Source: Trichlorobacter thiogenes (lineage in GTDB: Bacteria; Desulfobacterota; Desulfuromonadia; Geobacterales; Pseudopelobacteraceae). From it: a stretch of 64,000 nt of DNA. This document shows, piece after piece, positions 1 to 8,756 of the stretch. A program made the position numbers and the translations under genes. The stretch is taken from NCBI RefSeq assembly GCF_900167465.1, contig NZ_FUWR01000002.1:124001-188000 (forward strand). Reading direction: 5' to 3'. Every line of letters begins with the position of its first letter. Within the stretch, counting starts at the first letter, position 1. The notes under the pieces were generated by a model. It saw nothing but the letters and a program-made list of their open reading frames with translations, ran no database searches and had not been told where the DNA came from.

Positions 1-185
1 ACGTCTCCGGCTTCCGCCATGCAGAGGGTAATTCAGATGCCCATATCAAGGCCAGCCTGTTCGGCTCTTCGGTGCAGATAATTGTGCGTGGTGGTATACT
101 TTGGCTGGGAACCTGGCAAGGGATCTACTTCTGTGAGTTTGATGGACCGCGCAGTCGGAATGTGCAGCTGGCGTTTCAGGGATAG
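1..185 (+). CDS. yjbQ: YjbQ/UPF0047 family protein, 3' end only
   Basis: Only the C-terminal 60 residues are in the window; the start lies upstream of base 1. Reading from base 3, the frame gives the family's hallmark tail, including HAEGNSDAHIKASL, then LGTWQGIYFCEFDGPR, and stops with TAG at 183-185. In the YjbQ family the conserved His and Glu/Asp of the EGNSDAH segment and the GTWQGI segment form the active-site region. Family members have weak thiamine-phosphate-synthase-like activity, and the true role is uncertain. The downstream gene starts 9 bases after the stop, so the two may be co-transcribed. The family call is secure; the physiological role is not. Confidence 0.9.
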   Translation, partial: VSGFRHAEGNSDAHIKASLFGSSVQIIVRGGILWLGTWQGIYFCEFDGPRSRNVQLAFQG

Positions 186-194
186 GAGGAACCG

Positions 195-491
195 ATGAAA
201 ACAATCATACTGGCACTGTTACTGGTGATTCTAACAGCTCAGGCCTGGGCAGATGGTGATTATCGTGGAGATGAACGCTGCCCGAGGCCTACGGACTGGT
301 CAAACTATTCAGAACCGTATTACCCTCGGGAGCACCCCCATGAGTATCCCACCTTTTACAAGGCTGACCGGCCCGGCTGGTCTTGCTCATACCAGCGTGA
401 GGATGGCGTGGTTGTGCAGTATGGTGACAGCCGTACGCCGCAGGAACAGTGGTTAGCAATCTTTGGCGGTGGTAGCGGAGACCAGAATTAA
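195..491 (+). CDS. small secreted hypothetical protein
   Basis: This 98-residue protein starts at an ATG preceded by AGGAGGA at the right distance. Residues 1-19 form a clear Sec signal peptide (MKTIILALLLVILTAQAWA) with an AWA|D cleavage site, so the mature product of about 79 residues is predicted to be periplasmic or extracellular. The mature part is rich in Tyr, Pro and charged residues and holds only two Cys, which could form one disulfide. I recognise no domain. It follows the YjbQ-like gene by 9 bases, suggesting co-transcription, and converges on the porin gene 28 bases away. The signal peptide and ribosome-binding site support a real gene. Confidence 0.75.
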   Translation: MKTIILALLLVILTAQAWADGDYRGDERCPRPTDWSNYSEPYYPREHPHEYPTFYKADRPGWSCSYQREDGVVVQYGDSRTPQEQWLAIFGGGSGDQN

Positions 492-518
492 ATCTGGTTA
501 AAGCTGTTACAATAGCGA

Positions 519-1829
519 TCAGAATTTGACTCTGACCCCCAGTGTGCCGACGTTGATGTCGTAGACCGGCGTGCGATCCCCCATCTGAAGGGTATAGATC
601 CGGTACTGCAGGTATAGTTCTGTGGCTATCTTTTTAAACTCCTGCACCACCGCCGCACCGACTGAACTGCCCTTGTCCCCCGGTGCAGACCCGTTTTCTG
701 AACGGGACAGGTCAACACCAAAGGCGGTGCTGCCCTGGCTGGTCAGGTTGGCCAGCCAGCCCAGTTTTGCATAATAGCTGAAGGCATTCCGCTCGCCCTT
801 TTTCTCCAACATACCGCTGGAAAGGGTCAGGTTCAGTCCGCTTGCCGTATGGAGCAGCGAGAAGGAACCATCATACTGCAGACCGCTGCCCTCAAGCCGT
901 GGATTTGCCAGGCCAAAACTGGCCGCCCCTTCAAAACCATACCCTTCTCCCCCCCAAAACAACCCCAGATCTGAGCGCTGACCAGAGACGAGCGATCCGG
1001 CCAGATGAAAACCGTACAGGGTAGGGCTGTCATAGCGCAGCCTGGATTTGACATTCAGGCCGTCATAATCAGTAAAGACATCGGCCAGGCTGGTGCTGGT
1101 CAGTTGACCGTCTTTTTTACGAAACTTTAGACCGCCAGCGATGTCTGCCACTGAAGAGTAGAGCACAATATCGGTTTTGGAGAGGTCAGAACCGGCGGTG
1201 AAGTAGGAAGCGGTATAGCCCTTACCCAAAGAAAGTTTGCCATAGCGTTTGCTGGCCAGCGAAATATCAGCCCAGCGTGAGTTCAGGTAGGTGCCAGGCG
1301 CCTGGTTGTCCTGGGAAACCTTTGAGGATTCATCTGCCGTAAAGGCCATTTCCAGTCTGGTGCCCAGGGTCAGGTCCGGGCTGATCGCTGCAGTACCCAC
1401 CAGCCTGAAACGAGAGTTGGAGACATTGTTGTCAACATGGTAGATCGTGGTTCCGGCACCGTCTGACACAACGTTGATGGCCCGGTTGATCTGCCCGGAA
1501 AGGGCCAGCTTGATCTTGTCGTTGCCCGAGGCAATAACAGCAGGGAGAGGCTGTTGGAGAGCCAGCTCTGGTTTGAGGGGGGGCGACTGTACAGATGGTT
1601 GGGCAGCTGCTTTCTGCAACAGGGTGCTGACCTGCAGCTGCAGCTTTTGCAGCTGATCAGCCTGACTTTGAATCTGTACAGACTGCTGTTGCAGTAGCTG
1701 TTGTTGCTGATGGATGGTCTCCTGCAGCTGTCTGAGCAGCTGCGTATCTATCTCAGCGGCGTGAACGGTATTGGTGTTTGAACAGAAAACAAGTGCGGTT
1801 ACCAGGCAGGCGATCAGGGCGGTCCGCAT
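519..1829 (-). CDS. outer-membrane porin with N-terminal coiled coil
   Basis: The 436-residue protein has a signal peptide (about residues 1-25, ending VHAAE) and then a Gln-rich coiled coil (about 28-70, many QLQ and QQQ repeats). The rest is alternating short amphipathic beta strands with Gly and aromatic residues and ends VGVRVKF-type; a C-terminal Phe is the usual outer-membrane barrel signal. This layout matches trimeric DcaP-like or general porins, whose coiled coil projects into the periplasm. The ATG at 1829 sits 7 bases after AAGGAG and overlaps the stop of the upstream gene as TGATG, so translation is probably coupled. As the last gene of the signalling block, it may admit the same small solutes that the block senses. 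The substrate is unknown. Confidence 0.8.
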   Translation of the reverse strand: MRTALIACLVTALVFCSNTNTVHAAEIDTQLLRQLQETIHQQQQLLQQQSVQIQSQADQLQKLQLQVSTLLQKAAAQPSVQSPPLKPELALQQPLPAVIASGNDKIKLALSGQINRAINVVSDGAGTTIYHVDNNVSNSRFRLVGTAAISPDLTLGTRLEMAFTADESSKVSQDNQAPGTYLNSRWADISLASKRYGKLSLGKGYTASYFTAGSDLSKTDIVLYSSVADIAGGLKFRKKDGQLTSTSLADVFTDYDGLNVKSRLRYDSPTLYGFHLAGSLVSGQRSDLGLFWGGEGYGFEGAASFGLANPRLEGSGLQYDGSFSLLHTASGLNLTLSSGMLEKKGERNAFSYYAKLGWLANLTSQGSTAFGVDLSRSENGSAPGDKGSSVGAAVVQEFKKIATELYLQYRIYTLQMGDRTPVYDINVGTLGVRVKF

Positions 1830-4189
1830 CAATCGACTCCTTGTGTTGTGCTGCTATTGGAAGAACGGTCTGCCAGAAGTTTATAATATTTCCGGTCGGC
1901 CTCCAGCAGGTGTTCATGCACCACCCTGATTGCCAGGAAATCAACCAGTTCAGCTGTTGAGATATCCTTCTTTTCAGCAACCTGACGCAGGGCGATGATC
2001 TGTTCTTTAAGCTGTTTATGCTGGCGCGCATGCTCGTCCAGTTCGGCATAACCGATCCTGTGTAGCAGCGCTTCTTCGTGTTCAAAATGGCTGGTAATAT
2101 GTTGCAGCAGACCGTCCAGGGCTGTGTTGAAACGTATTGGATCGCCCTGTGGTGTGGCTATCAGCTCAAGCAGCTGATTGGCCATCCTGAGCAGCTCCTG
2201 GTGCTCAGCGTCGATACTTGGTTCACCGCTCAAATAGTCCGGTTTCCAGACCAGCCTGATGATTGAATGGCTGGCAACCGGTCCGGTTTGAGACAGATCC
2301 GGTTGACACAGCTCAACTGCGTTGCGTCCACCTTTCTTTGCGCGATACATCGCCTCGTCTGCGGCATGGAGCAGGTCCCGTTGCGTGTTGCCATTATCAG
2401 GGTAGAGGGCAACGCCGATACTGCAGGAAATAGTCAGCGTTACACCGGCTGGCGTGATAAAGGGGCGGTTGAGGGCTGTACGTATCTTTTCAGCCACATT
2501 ACGGGCATCCGGCCATGTGGTGATACTCTGCAGCAACACGGCAAACTCGTCACCGCCAATCCTGGCAACGGTGTCAGACTCCCGTACCGATTCTGTCATC
2601 CGTTGTGCAGCCACCTGCAGCACCCAGTCTCCAACATCATGGCCCAGCTCATCATTGATCGGTTTAAACTGGTCAAGGTCGACGAAAAAGAGCGCCAACT
2701 TGGAGCTGTGCCGCTGTGTTGATAATAAGGCCCGGTCAATACGGTCGCTAAAGAGTGCCCGGTTGGGAAGGTTGGTCAGGTTGTCGTAGCTGGCCAGATG
2801 CTGGATCTGGGCTTCAATCTGCTTCAGCTCGCTGATATCGACAATAATCCCTTCAAGGGCCTGAACCTGTCCATTGCTGTCAAAGATCGGTACCCCTTGC
2901 TCAAGTACCCATTTTTCTTTGTTGTCGGAGGTTGTGATCCGGTACTCAAGCCGCACCGGCTGGCGTGACTGTATCGCCTTCTGCCAGGAATTCCAGAGCT
3001 GCTCACGATATTCTGGGACAATCAGATCGTTGAAGGCCAGGCGCTTGTTCTGAACCAGATCATCGCTGTGGTAGCCGGTTAGCAGCAGACAACCGTCAGA
3101 GAGAAACTCCATGGTCCAGTCACGATCAAATCGGCAGCGGTAGGCCATGCCGGGCAGATTTGCCAACAACACCGATTTACTGCGCTCGCTTTCCTGCAAC
3201 GCGGCGTTGATCCTTTTGAGACGCAGGTTCCAGTAGAATGAGAGACCGATCAGGGCGGCCAGGGCTGCGGCAATCCGCAGGATAAAGCCATAGTCCATCG
3301 GCTTGACCACTGTGATGTTGACATGACGGTTGGTAATCTCTTCCCGCTCCTGGGGGGTAATGGTGGCGATCCCCTTGTTGAGGATATCCCGCAGCATCGG
3401 TTCTGACTTGATCACCCCGATCCGCAGGCGGTTGATATATTCATCAGGGGCCTGTCCGGCGATCTTGAGGGTGAACCATCCCCCCTTGCGGATAGTGTAG
3501 GCCGACACCGTTAAGGAACGCAGGGTCAGATCGGCACGGCGTTCAGCAACCGCCTTAAACACCTCGGCCTCTGAGTTGCCGGTGTTCAGGATCTTCAGGT
3601 TGGGATAGTCGCGGCGGACCTTTTCTTCAATGGAGGTGCCGCTGGGAACCGCAATGGTCTTGTCCTTCAACAGGGATGCGTTGGTGATAAAGGGGTGCTC
3701 TTCACGGGTGATGAAGACGTTGGGATCGCTGAACAGTGGCTCGGTAAAGGTAAGCCATTGGTCGCGCTTTGGTGTCTGGTTCAGAAAGGGGAGCAGCAGC
3801 ACCTTGCCTGCCTGGGAAAGGGCAACCGCCTGATCCCAATCCTTAACCTGCACATAGGTAAATTTGATCCCCAGCCGTTGGGAAATAAGGTTTAAAAGAT
3901 CGGCTGCGATGCCGGTGAAGTTGCCATGGGCATCCATCTGTTCATAGGGGAGCCAGTCTGGATCAGGACAGACCGTAATCGGACCGAGCTGTGCAAGATA
4001 CTGTTTTTCTGCAGAGCTGAGTGGGATGCTGACTGAGGATGGTGCTGGTGTGGCTGGTGGTTGGTTTGTTGAACTGCTGGATATCCCGGCTCCAGCGATG
4101 GTCAAGAACAAGCAGGCAGCGATGATTGGCCGCAGACGTCGCCAGACTCGTTCTAGCAGATGGGTGGTTTCGGGGGACGCAGATGGCAT
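1829..4189 (-). CDS. solute-binding / PAS / GGDEF / hemerythrin membrane sensor (diguanylate cyclase)
   Basis: This 786-residue sensor has five parts in order: an N-terminal hydrophobic anchor or signal (about 19-40); a periplasmic SBP_bac_3 solute-binding domain (about 60-290, opening ITVCPDPDWLPYEQ); a membrane span (about 300-325); a PAS domain (about 335-460); and a GGDEF domain (about 465-630). The GGDEF signature is intact (ARIGGDEFAVLL) and is preceded at five residues by RESD, a canonical RxxD inhibitory site. It should therefore make c-di-GMP with product inhibition. The last 130 residues are a bacteriohemerythrin with IDAEHQEL, HFEHEE, HARQH and HEHLLEADRKYY, which is the full set of seven diiron ligands. 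That suggests oxygen or redox control of the cyclase. It lies 80 bases downstream of the sigma-54 activator gene, on the same strand. Confidence 0.9.
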   Translation of the reverse strand: MPSASPETTHLLERVWRRLRPIIAACLFLTIAGAGISSSSTNQPPATPAPSSVSIPLSSAEKQYLAQLGPITVCPDPDWLPYEQMDAHGNFTGIAADLLNLISQRLGIKFTYVQVKDWDQAVALSQAGKVLLLPFLNQTPKRDQWLTFTEPLFSDPNVFITREEHPFITNASLLKDKTIAVPSGTSIEEKVRRDYPNLKILNTGNSEAEVFKAVAERRADLTLRSLTVSAYTIRKGGWFTLKIAGQAPDEYINRLRIGVIKSEPMLRDILNKGIATITPQEREEITNRHVNITVVKPMDYGFILRIAAALAALIGLSFYWNLRLKRINAALQESERSKSVLLANLPGMAYRCRFDRDWTMEFLSDGCLLLTGYHSDDLVQNKRLAFNDLIVPEYREQLWNSWQKAIQSRQPVRLEYRITTSDNKEKWVLEQGVPIFDSNGQVQALEGIIVDISELKQIEAQIQHLASYDNLTNLPNRALFSDRIDRALLSTQRHSSKLALFFVDLDQFKPINDELGHDVGDWVLQVAAQRMTESVRESDTVARIGGDEFAVLLQSITTWPDARNVAEKIRTALNRPFITPAGVTLTISCSIGVALYPDNGNTQRDLLHAADEAMYRAKKGGRNAVELCQPDLSQTGPVASHSIIRLVWKPDYLSGEPSIDAEHQELLRMANQLLELIATPQGDPIRFNTALDGLLQHITSHFEHEEALLHRIGYAELDEHARQHKQLKEQIIALRQVAEKKDISTAELVDFLAIRVVHEHLLEADRKYYKLLADRSSNSSTTQGVD

Positions 4190-4269
4190 TAAGTACTGCC
4201 TTTTTGTTAATGGGATCTTTTTTGTCTTGTATCTGTTTTTTGTTTGAACCGCAACTAAAACCTGCAGGA

Positions 4270-5673
4270 TCAGTCAGCGTACTCTTCCTTCCTCAGTCCA
4301 TATCGCTTGATCTTGCGGTACAGCGTTGCCACGTTCATACCGGCTTCTTTGGCGGCGCTATCCACGGCACCGCCATGTTTGCGTAGCAGGTCACGTAGCA
4401 GATCCCGTTCAAACCGTTCCAGCGCCTCGGTAAAGGGCATGTCATCGGACAGGACCGGCCCGGCCTGGACCGTTGCCGGTATGATCCGGCCTTCCGGCAG
4501 ATCAATTACCTGTCCCAGGGTATCCAGGCTGATATAGTCGCTGGCTTCCATGGCCATGCAGGCCTCAATCACGTTACGCAACTGGCGGATGTTGCCGGGC
4601 CATTCAAAGGTGCAGAGGATCTGCATCGCATCCCGCTCAAACGCCTTGACTGCGGTGCCGAATTTCTGGTTTTGCAGGTGGATGAAGTGGGCAGCCAGCA
4701 GCGGAATATCCTCAATCCTTTCCCGTAGCGGCGGCAGGTGCAGGTTGACGACATTCAGGCGGTAGTAGAGATCTTCCCGGAATGTGCCGGTTCTGACCCC
4801 TTCCTTCAGGTCGGCGTTGGTGGCGGAGATGATCCGCACATCCACCCTGGTGGAGTTGGTGTCACCCACCCGACGAAACTCTTTTTCCTGCAGAAAACGA
4901 AGCAGGGTTTTCTGGACGTTCATCGGCAGGTTGCCCACCTCGTCCAGAAACAGAGTGCCGCCGTCGGCCGCCTCCAACAGGCCCTGCCGGTTTTCCATGG
5001 CACCGGTAAAGGCCCCTTTGCGATAGCCGAACAGTTCGCTTTCCAGGATGCTCTCCGGCAGACCGCCGCAGTTAACTGCCATAAATTTACTGTCTTTGCG
5101 GTTGGAGTGGGTATGCACTGCCTGGGCGATCAGCTCTTTGCCGGTGCCTGATTCACCGGTAATCAGGATTGAGGTGTCCCGTCCTGCCACCTTGGCAACC
5201 TTGTCCAGCACATTCCGTAAGGCCCCTGATGAGCCGATGATGTTGTCAAACTGCAGCTTCTCTTCAATCTCCCGCCGCAGTTCACGATTTTCTTCAGTCA
5301 GCTGGGCCTGCTGCAGGGCGTTTTTGACCCGGAAGACCAGTTCATCAGGCTCAAACGGCTTGGTCAGCATGTCATAGGCACCTTTGCGCAGGGCCTGAAT
5401 CGACATCTCCACCGTGGCATAGGCGGTGATGATGATCACCGGAATATCGCGGCACTTTTCCTTAACCCGCTGTAGGACCTCAAGTCCGGTCATACCGGGC
5501 ATCTTGATATCGGTAATCACCAGATCCCAGGCGCCGGGCGAAAATTCCTCCACCGCCTTGACCGGGTTGGTGTAGGCGCGTACCAGATAGCCGCTGTCAA
5601 GTAGCACCTGCTCCATCATCCGGCACAGTCCCTCTTCATTATCGATCAGCAGAATACGCTGTTTGTCAGTCAT
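4270..5673 (-). CDS. NtrC-family sigma-54-dependent response regulator
   Basis: This 467-residue response regulator has three parts. The receiver domain (1-120) has the phospho-acceptor Asp55 in DIKMPG and the conserved Lys105 in TKPFEP. The AAA+ sigma-54 interaction domain (about 143-370) has Walker A GESGTGKE (173-180) and an intact GAFTGA loop (220-225). A Fis-type helix-turn-helix closes the protein (NVATLYRKIKRYGL). With GAFTGA present it is competent to activate sigma-54 RNA polymerase. Its start overlaps the stop of the histidine kinase gene by four bases (ATGA), so the two form a cognate pair. The likely target is the divergent transporter gene at 8757, which carries a -24/-12 promoter and paired palindromes; that link is inference. 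Confidence 0.95.
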   Translation of the reverse strand: MTDKQRILLIDNEEGLCRMMEQVLLDSGYLVRAYTNPVKAVEEFSPGAWDLVITDIKMPGMTGLEVLQRVKEKCRDIPVIIITAYATVEMSIQALRKGAYDMLTKPFEPDELVFRVKNALQQAQLTEENRELRREIEEKLQFDNIIGSSGALRNVLDKVAKVAGRDTSILITGESGTGKELIAQAVHTHSNRKDSKFMAVNCGGLPESILESELFGYRKGAFTGAMENRQGLLEAADGGTLFLDEVGNLPMNVQKTLLRFLQEKEFRRVGDTNSTRVDVRIISATNADLKEGVRTGTFREDLYYRLNVVNLHLPPLRERIEDIPLLAAHFIHLQNQKFGTAVKAFERDAMQILCTFEWPGNIRQLRNVIEACMAMEASDYISLDTLGQVIDLPEGRIIPATVQAGPVLSDDMPFTEALERFERDLLRDLLRKHGGAVDSAAKEAGMNVATLYRKIKRYGLRKEEYAD

Positions 5674-7202
5674 ACCAGTTCCTCATGGTCTATGGGTAAA
5701 ATCACGGTTACGGTGGTTCCTTTACCGGCTTCACTTGTAATGGTGATATCGCCGTGGTGCATCTCTACAATCTGGCGGGTGATGGCCAGCCCCAGGCCGG
5801 TACCGCGGGCCTTGGTGGTGTAGAACGGCTCAAAGATCTTTTCCAGGCTTTCCTGGGGGATACCGCAGCCAGTGTCCTGGAAGCTGATGGTAATGGTCCG
5901 ATCCGGTCCTGCTTCGGTTCTGACCTGCAGAGTCCCCCCCTCCGGCATGGCTCCCCCGGCGTTCAGAATCAGGTTGATGGCCACCTGACGCAGTTGATCG
6001 CCATCCAAAAGAACTCTGGGCAGGTTGGCCTCAAAGCTGGACTGGATGGTGACCCCCCGCATGTCGGTGTGGTTGGCGGCAAACTCAACTATCTCTTTCA
6101 GGAGTTCGTTCAGGTCGGTCATCTCCAGCGTGGGGCGCGGGGTGCGGGCATAGGAAAGCAGATCCTGTACAATCTTCTTGCAGCGTTTGCTTTCACGCTT
6201 GATTTCGTGGATGTATTTGTAATGGGGGTCTTCAGGGGAAAGTTTTCCCTCCAGATAGGCGGCATAGCCCAGGATTACCCCCAGCGGGTTGTTGATCTCG
6301 TGGGCAACACCCGACGAAAGAACCCCCAGCGAGGCCATCTTGCCCTGTTGCGCCAGGGCGCTTTCCATCTCTTGATTGCGCTGGATAATGTTGGTCATAT
6401 GGTTGAAGGCGGTGGCCATCTCAGCCAGTTCATCGCTGCCAACCACCTCCATCCGCGCCTGCATATCGCCCCTTTTTACCTTGCGGATGGTCTCAATCAT
6501 GTGGGTGATCGGGTTGGTTGCAATGGATGAGGCGTAGAAAACCAGCAGCGTTGCTAAAAAGCCGACAATGCTGATCAGAATCAGCGTGCTCACAAAAATA
6601 TGGTGCTTTATGGAGTTTGCTTCTTTGTAGAATTCATCTTCATAGGAACCGACCGCCACTATCCAGTCCCAGGTTGGAAAATACTCATAGCGCACGATTT
6701 TCATCCGTGGCTTCTGATCCCCCACATTTTTCCAAGGGTAACGTATCCAGCCGCTTTTGTTTTCGACCATCTCTCGGATAAACGGGTTACCGTTGGAATC
6801 CTTGGCATCAATGATGTTGCGCCCTTCAGCCTCCGGGTGGATCTTCAGGGTGCCGCTGCGGTCAATACAGTAGATGTAGCCGGTTTTGCCGACCCGCTTG
6901 TTTTTTATTTTTTCCTTCAGGGCTGCAAAGGCCTGGGAAGCCAGTTCGTTTTCCAGGCTGCCGGAGATCTGTTCACGATAATCCTGATACTGTTTGTCGT
7001 AGGAACGCAGCAGGTCAATGGTGAACTCTGCCATATGCTGCAGGTCATCCTTACTGGTCTGGGTAATGCCCAGATAGGCCTTCTGGTTGGCAATAAAACC
7101 GGTTACCAGCGCCACCACAATAATCGGCGTGATTACCAGCGGCAGTACCAGCAGCAGTAGTTTGCTGCGTAACTTCATATGATGTAGTGCCTTTGTCAGC
7201 AT
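5670..7202 (-). CDS. Cache-HAMP sensor histidine kinase
   Basis: The 510-residue kinase has a membrane span at about 14-36, then a periplasmic single-Cache domain (about 40-195) with the sCache_2 signature GKTGYIYCIDRSGTLKIHP. A second span (about 202-224) leads to HAMP (about 225-280), HisKA with phospho-acceptor His301 in VAHEINNPLG, and HATPase with DTGCGIP and GTGLGL boxes. The N box reads NLILNAGGAM, slightly off the usual form. sCache_2 domains commonly bind small organic acids, which fits control of the nearby oxalate/formate-type transporter. The ATG at 7202 has an AGG-type ribosome-binding site; an in-frame ATG at 7178 lacks one. It is the first gene of the kinase-regulator pair. Confidence 0.93.
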   Translation of the reverse strand: MLTKALHHMKLRSKLLLLVLPLVITPIIVVALVTGFIANQKAYLGITQTSKDDLQHMAEFTIDLLRSYDKQYQDYREQISGSLENELASQAFAALKEKIKNKRVGKTGYIYCIDRSGTLKIHPEAEGRNIIDAKDSNGNPFIREMVENKSGWIRYPWKNVGDQKPRMKIVRYEYFPTWDWIVAVGSYEDEFYKEANSIKHHIFVSTLILISIVGFLATLLVFYASSIATNPITHMIETIRKVKRGDMQARMEVVGSDELAEMATAFNHMTNIIQRNQEMESALAQQGKMASLGVLSSGVAHEINNPLGVILGYAAYLEGKLSPEDPHYKYIHEIKRESKRCKKIVQDLLSYARTPRPTLEMTDLNELLKEIVEFAANHTDMRGVTIQSSFEANLPRVLLDGDQLRQVAINLILNAGGAMPEGGTLQVRTEAGPDRTITISFQDTGCGIPQESLEKIFEPFYTTKARGTGLGLAITRQIVEMHHGDITITSEAGKGTTVTVILPIDHEELV

Positions 7203-7244
7203 AGCTACCTGTCTTACCCGGTTTGTGATGACCGGGCTGGGGCG

Positions 7245-7934
7245 TTAGTGTGGTTGTAACGGTTCAAGCAGGCGGATGATCTGTGCCTGTTGTGATTCGG
7301 AAAGCGTCGTGAAGTTGACGCCGATACCGGGGATATGATGTCTACCCGTTCCCCAAAGGCGTAACCAGCAGATGGTGGCGGTAATCGGGGTTGTGTCGTT
7401 AAGGCCGATAAACTGAATGCTCACCTGTTGTTCAAGCTGCAGCTCTGTGTTGCTTGTAAACAGAAAACAGCCTTTGGGTGAGATGTTCAGGGTGACGGTC
7501 CGTTCCGGGCTATCCTGTTCAGGAACTGTTGTTAACAGCGCCTGCAGATGCAATGGATAGCGATCCTTGGGGCGGACCAGGCGCGGAGTAAACCCCTTGC
7601 ACAGTTCCGCAAACTCATCAATAGATTTGGCAATCCCTTGGGTGGCGTCGGCAGTCAGCAGTTTGATGCTATCGGTCGCTGGAGCAATATTCAGGTAAGC
7701 ACTGGGGAGTGCCTTCAGAATGTCCTCTGTGGCTGTTTTGTCTGCGGGGGAGGCTTTGATCAACACCGGCATATCCAGCAGAACGCCACTCAGCGGGGTG
7801 CCTGATGCCAGGATTGCCACCTCTTTCAGCTCTGCAATCGCCAGACATGAGATACCACGTGCGTCGAGCGCTTCCCGGTACACCTGGGTACGGCTTGCGC
7901 TGCGGGATACCAGCAGAACAAGTGGGCTGCTCAT
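7245..7934 (-). CDS. PilZ-domain protein
   Basis: The 229-residue protein has an N-terminal part (about 1-115) resembling a degenerate receiver-like or regulatory fold, then a PilZ-type beta barrel (about 120-225) with conserved pieces such as NISPKGCFLF and a C-terminal GIGVNF. PilZ domains usually bind c-di-GMP through RxxxR and [DN]xSxxG. Here NISPKG matches the second motif, and RPKDRYPLHL may supply the first less perfectly, so ligand binding is likely but not certain. The start chosen is the ATG at 7934, which overlaps the upstream stop as ATGA. A longer in-frame extension would run deep into the upstream gene and encodes no conserved sequence. A c-di-GMP reader next to a GGDEF sensor is a sensible pairing. 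Confidence 0.82.
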   Translation of the reverse strand: MSSPLVLLVSRSASRTQVYREALDARGISCLAIAELKEVAILASGTPLSGVLLDMPVLIKASPADKTATEDILKALPSAYLNIAPATDSIKLLTADATQGIAKSIDEFAELCKGFTPRLVRPKDRYPLHLQALLTTVPEQDSPERTVTLNISPKGCFLFTSNTELQLEQQVSIQFIGLNDTTPITATICWLRLWGTGRHHIPGIGVNFTTLSESQQAQIIRLLEPLQPH

Positions 7935-8425
7935 GGGTGGAATCCTTCCTGTGGTGGCAGAGCGGCCGTTGCCGCCTGAACTATATCCTGATGGTGCAGC
8001 CATGCCAGGGCTGCTTCCCGGCGCCCCCAGGGGGTCTCACACTCAAAACAGCTGTCCGGTACCAGCTCCCTGCACATGCGGGGGCGGGAGTCAAAGGCGA
8101 GGCTGCAGCCGGTTGGTGTCAGGTAGATGCAGTCATCAGCGCGGGATTGATCGTAATCATCTGTTTTCTGTTCACGAACGGTCGCTGGCCTGGGGTACTG
8201 GATGATCCGGCCTGGATCAGGCGCGGTAACGCCCGGGGTGTAGGGCACACCATAATGTGTCTCTAAAACCCATTCGCGCCGTATAAGCAGTTCGGCCAGG
8301 GCTGCTGCGGGATCCGATTGTGCCAGGAAGCGATCCGGGGCCTCAATACCTGGTCTGGTGCGGCAGCACTGGCCACCACAGCGGGCACAGATGCTGCGGT
8401 GCTCATTGTTTTGAAGTACGTTCAT
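7931..8425 (-). CDS. YkgJ-family cysteine-cluster protein
   Basis: This protein of about 164 residues begins with a Cys cluster (CARCGGQCCR), with further Cys at CIYLTPTGC, RPRMC and CFEC. That is the pattern of the YkgJ/UPF0153 family, predicted to bind zinc or iron (possibly an Fe-S centre) with unknown function. I chose the ATG at 8425, which has AGGA about 11 bases upstream; an ATG at 8437 has no properly spaced ribosome-binding site but cannot be excluded. The stop overlaps the PilZ start by ATGA, so the two are translationally coupled. A second YkgJ-type gene lies at 11971-12672 in a different context. Confidence 0.78.
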   Translation of the reverse strand: MNVLQNNEHRSICARCGGQCCRTRPGIEAPDRFLAQSDPAAALAELLIRREWVLETHYGVPYTPGVTAPDPGRIIQYPRPATVREQKTDDYDQSRADDCIYLTPTGCSLAFDSRPRMCRELVPDSCFECETPWGRREAALAWLHHQDIVQAATAALPPQEGFHP

Positions 8426-8514
8426 CCGGTGTCGCATCCTGTCAGTGTATACATGACGTTTGATATTTTTGTTTGTTGCATAAATGCGATATCAATGTAA
8501 AGCAAAAACAGGCT

Positions 8515-8530
8515 TTTGCAAAATGGCAAA
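8515..8530. promoter_or_regulatory. palindrome, candidate activator site 1
   Basis: TTTGC-N6-GCAAA lies about 165 bases upstream of the -24 element of the transporter promoter. The same arms and spacing recur at 8577-8592. NtrC-type activators bind such dyads as upstream enhancers. Binding by the neighbouring regulator is inferred. Confidence 0.55.
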
Positions 8531-8576
8531 TGTAATGTCTCCAGGTGGTTATCTGTCTATCTTGTTTGAAACGCTG

Positions 8577-8592
8577 TTTGCATTGCTGCAAA
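8577..8592. promoter_or_regulatory. palindrome, candidate activator site 2
   Basis: This second TTTGC-N6-GCAAA dyad lies 62 bases centre-to-centre from the first (about six helical turns) and about 95 bases upstream of the sigma-54 promoter. Paired, helically phased dyads are the usual layout of an NtrC-family enhancer. Confidence 0.55.
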
Positions 8593-8686
8593 GCCTATTT
8601 TTGTCATGGAGACGCTATGTTTGGATGTTTTGTTTTAAGTTGCTGAAAATAAACGTAAAAAATCATTTTTATGAGATGTGTCGGTT

Positions 8687-8701
8687 TGGCACGTCAGTTG
8701 C
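8687..8701 (+). promoter_or_regulatory. sigma-54 (-24/-12) promoter of the transporter gene
   Basis: TGGCAC-N5-TTGC (TGGCACGTCAGTTGC) matches the sigma-54 consensus with both invariant GG and GC doublets and exact spacing. It lies 55 bases upstream of the ATG at 8757, and the sequence before it is AT-rich. The 319-base gap 8438-8756 also holds the two dyads described above and no convincing gene. Confidence 0.85.
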
Positions 8702-8756
8702 GTTACCCAAGCAACGAGTTTTCCTGCAACTATATTCATCCACGAGGAGGGTGTTC

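Noticed and set aside
8484-8756. N-terminal extension of the MFS transporter by 91 residues
   Set aside because: The extension covers the sigma-54 promoter and dyads, is unlike the family, and a strong ribosome-binding site precedes the ATG at 8757.
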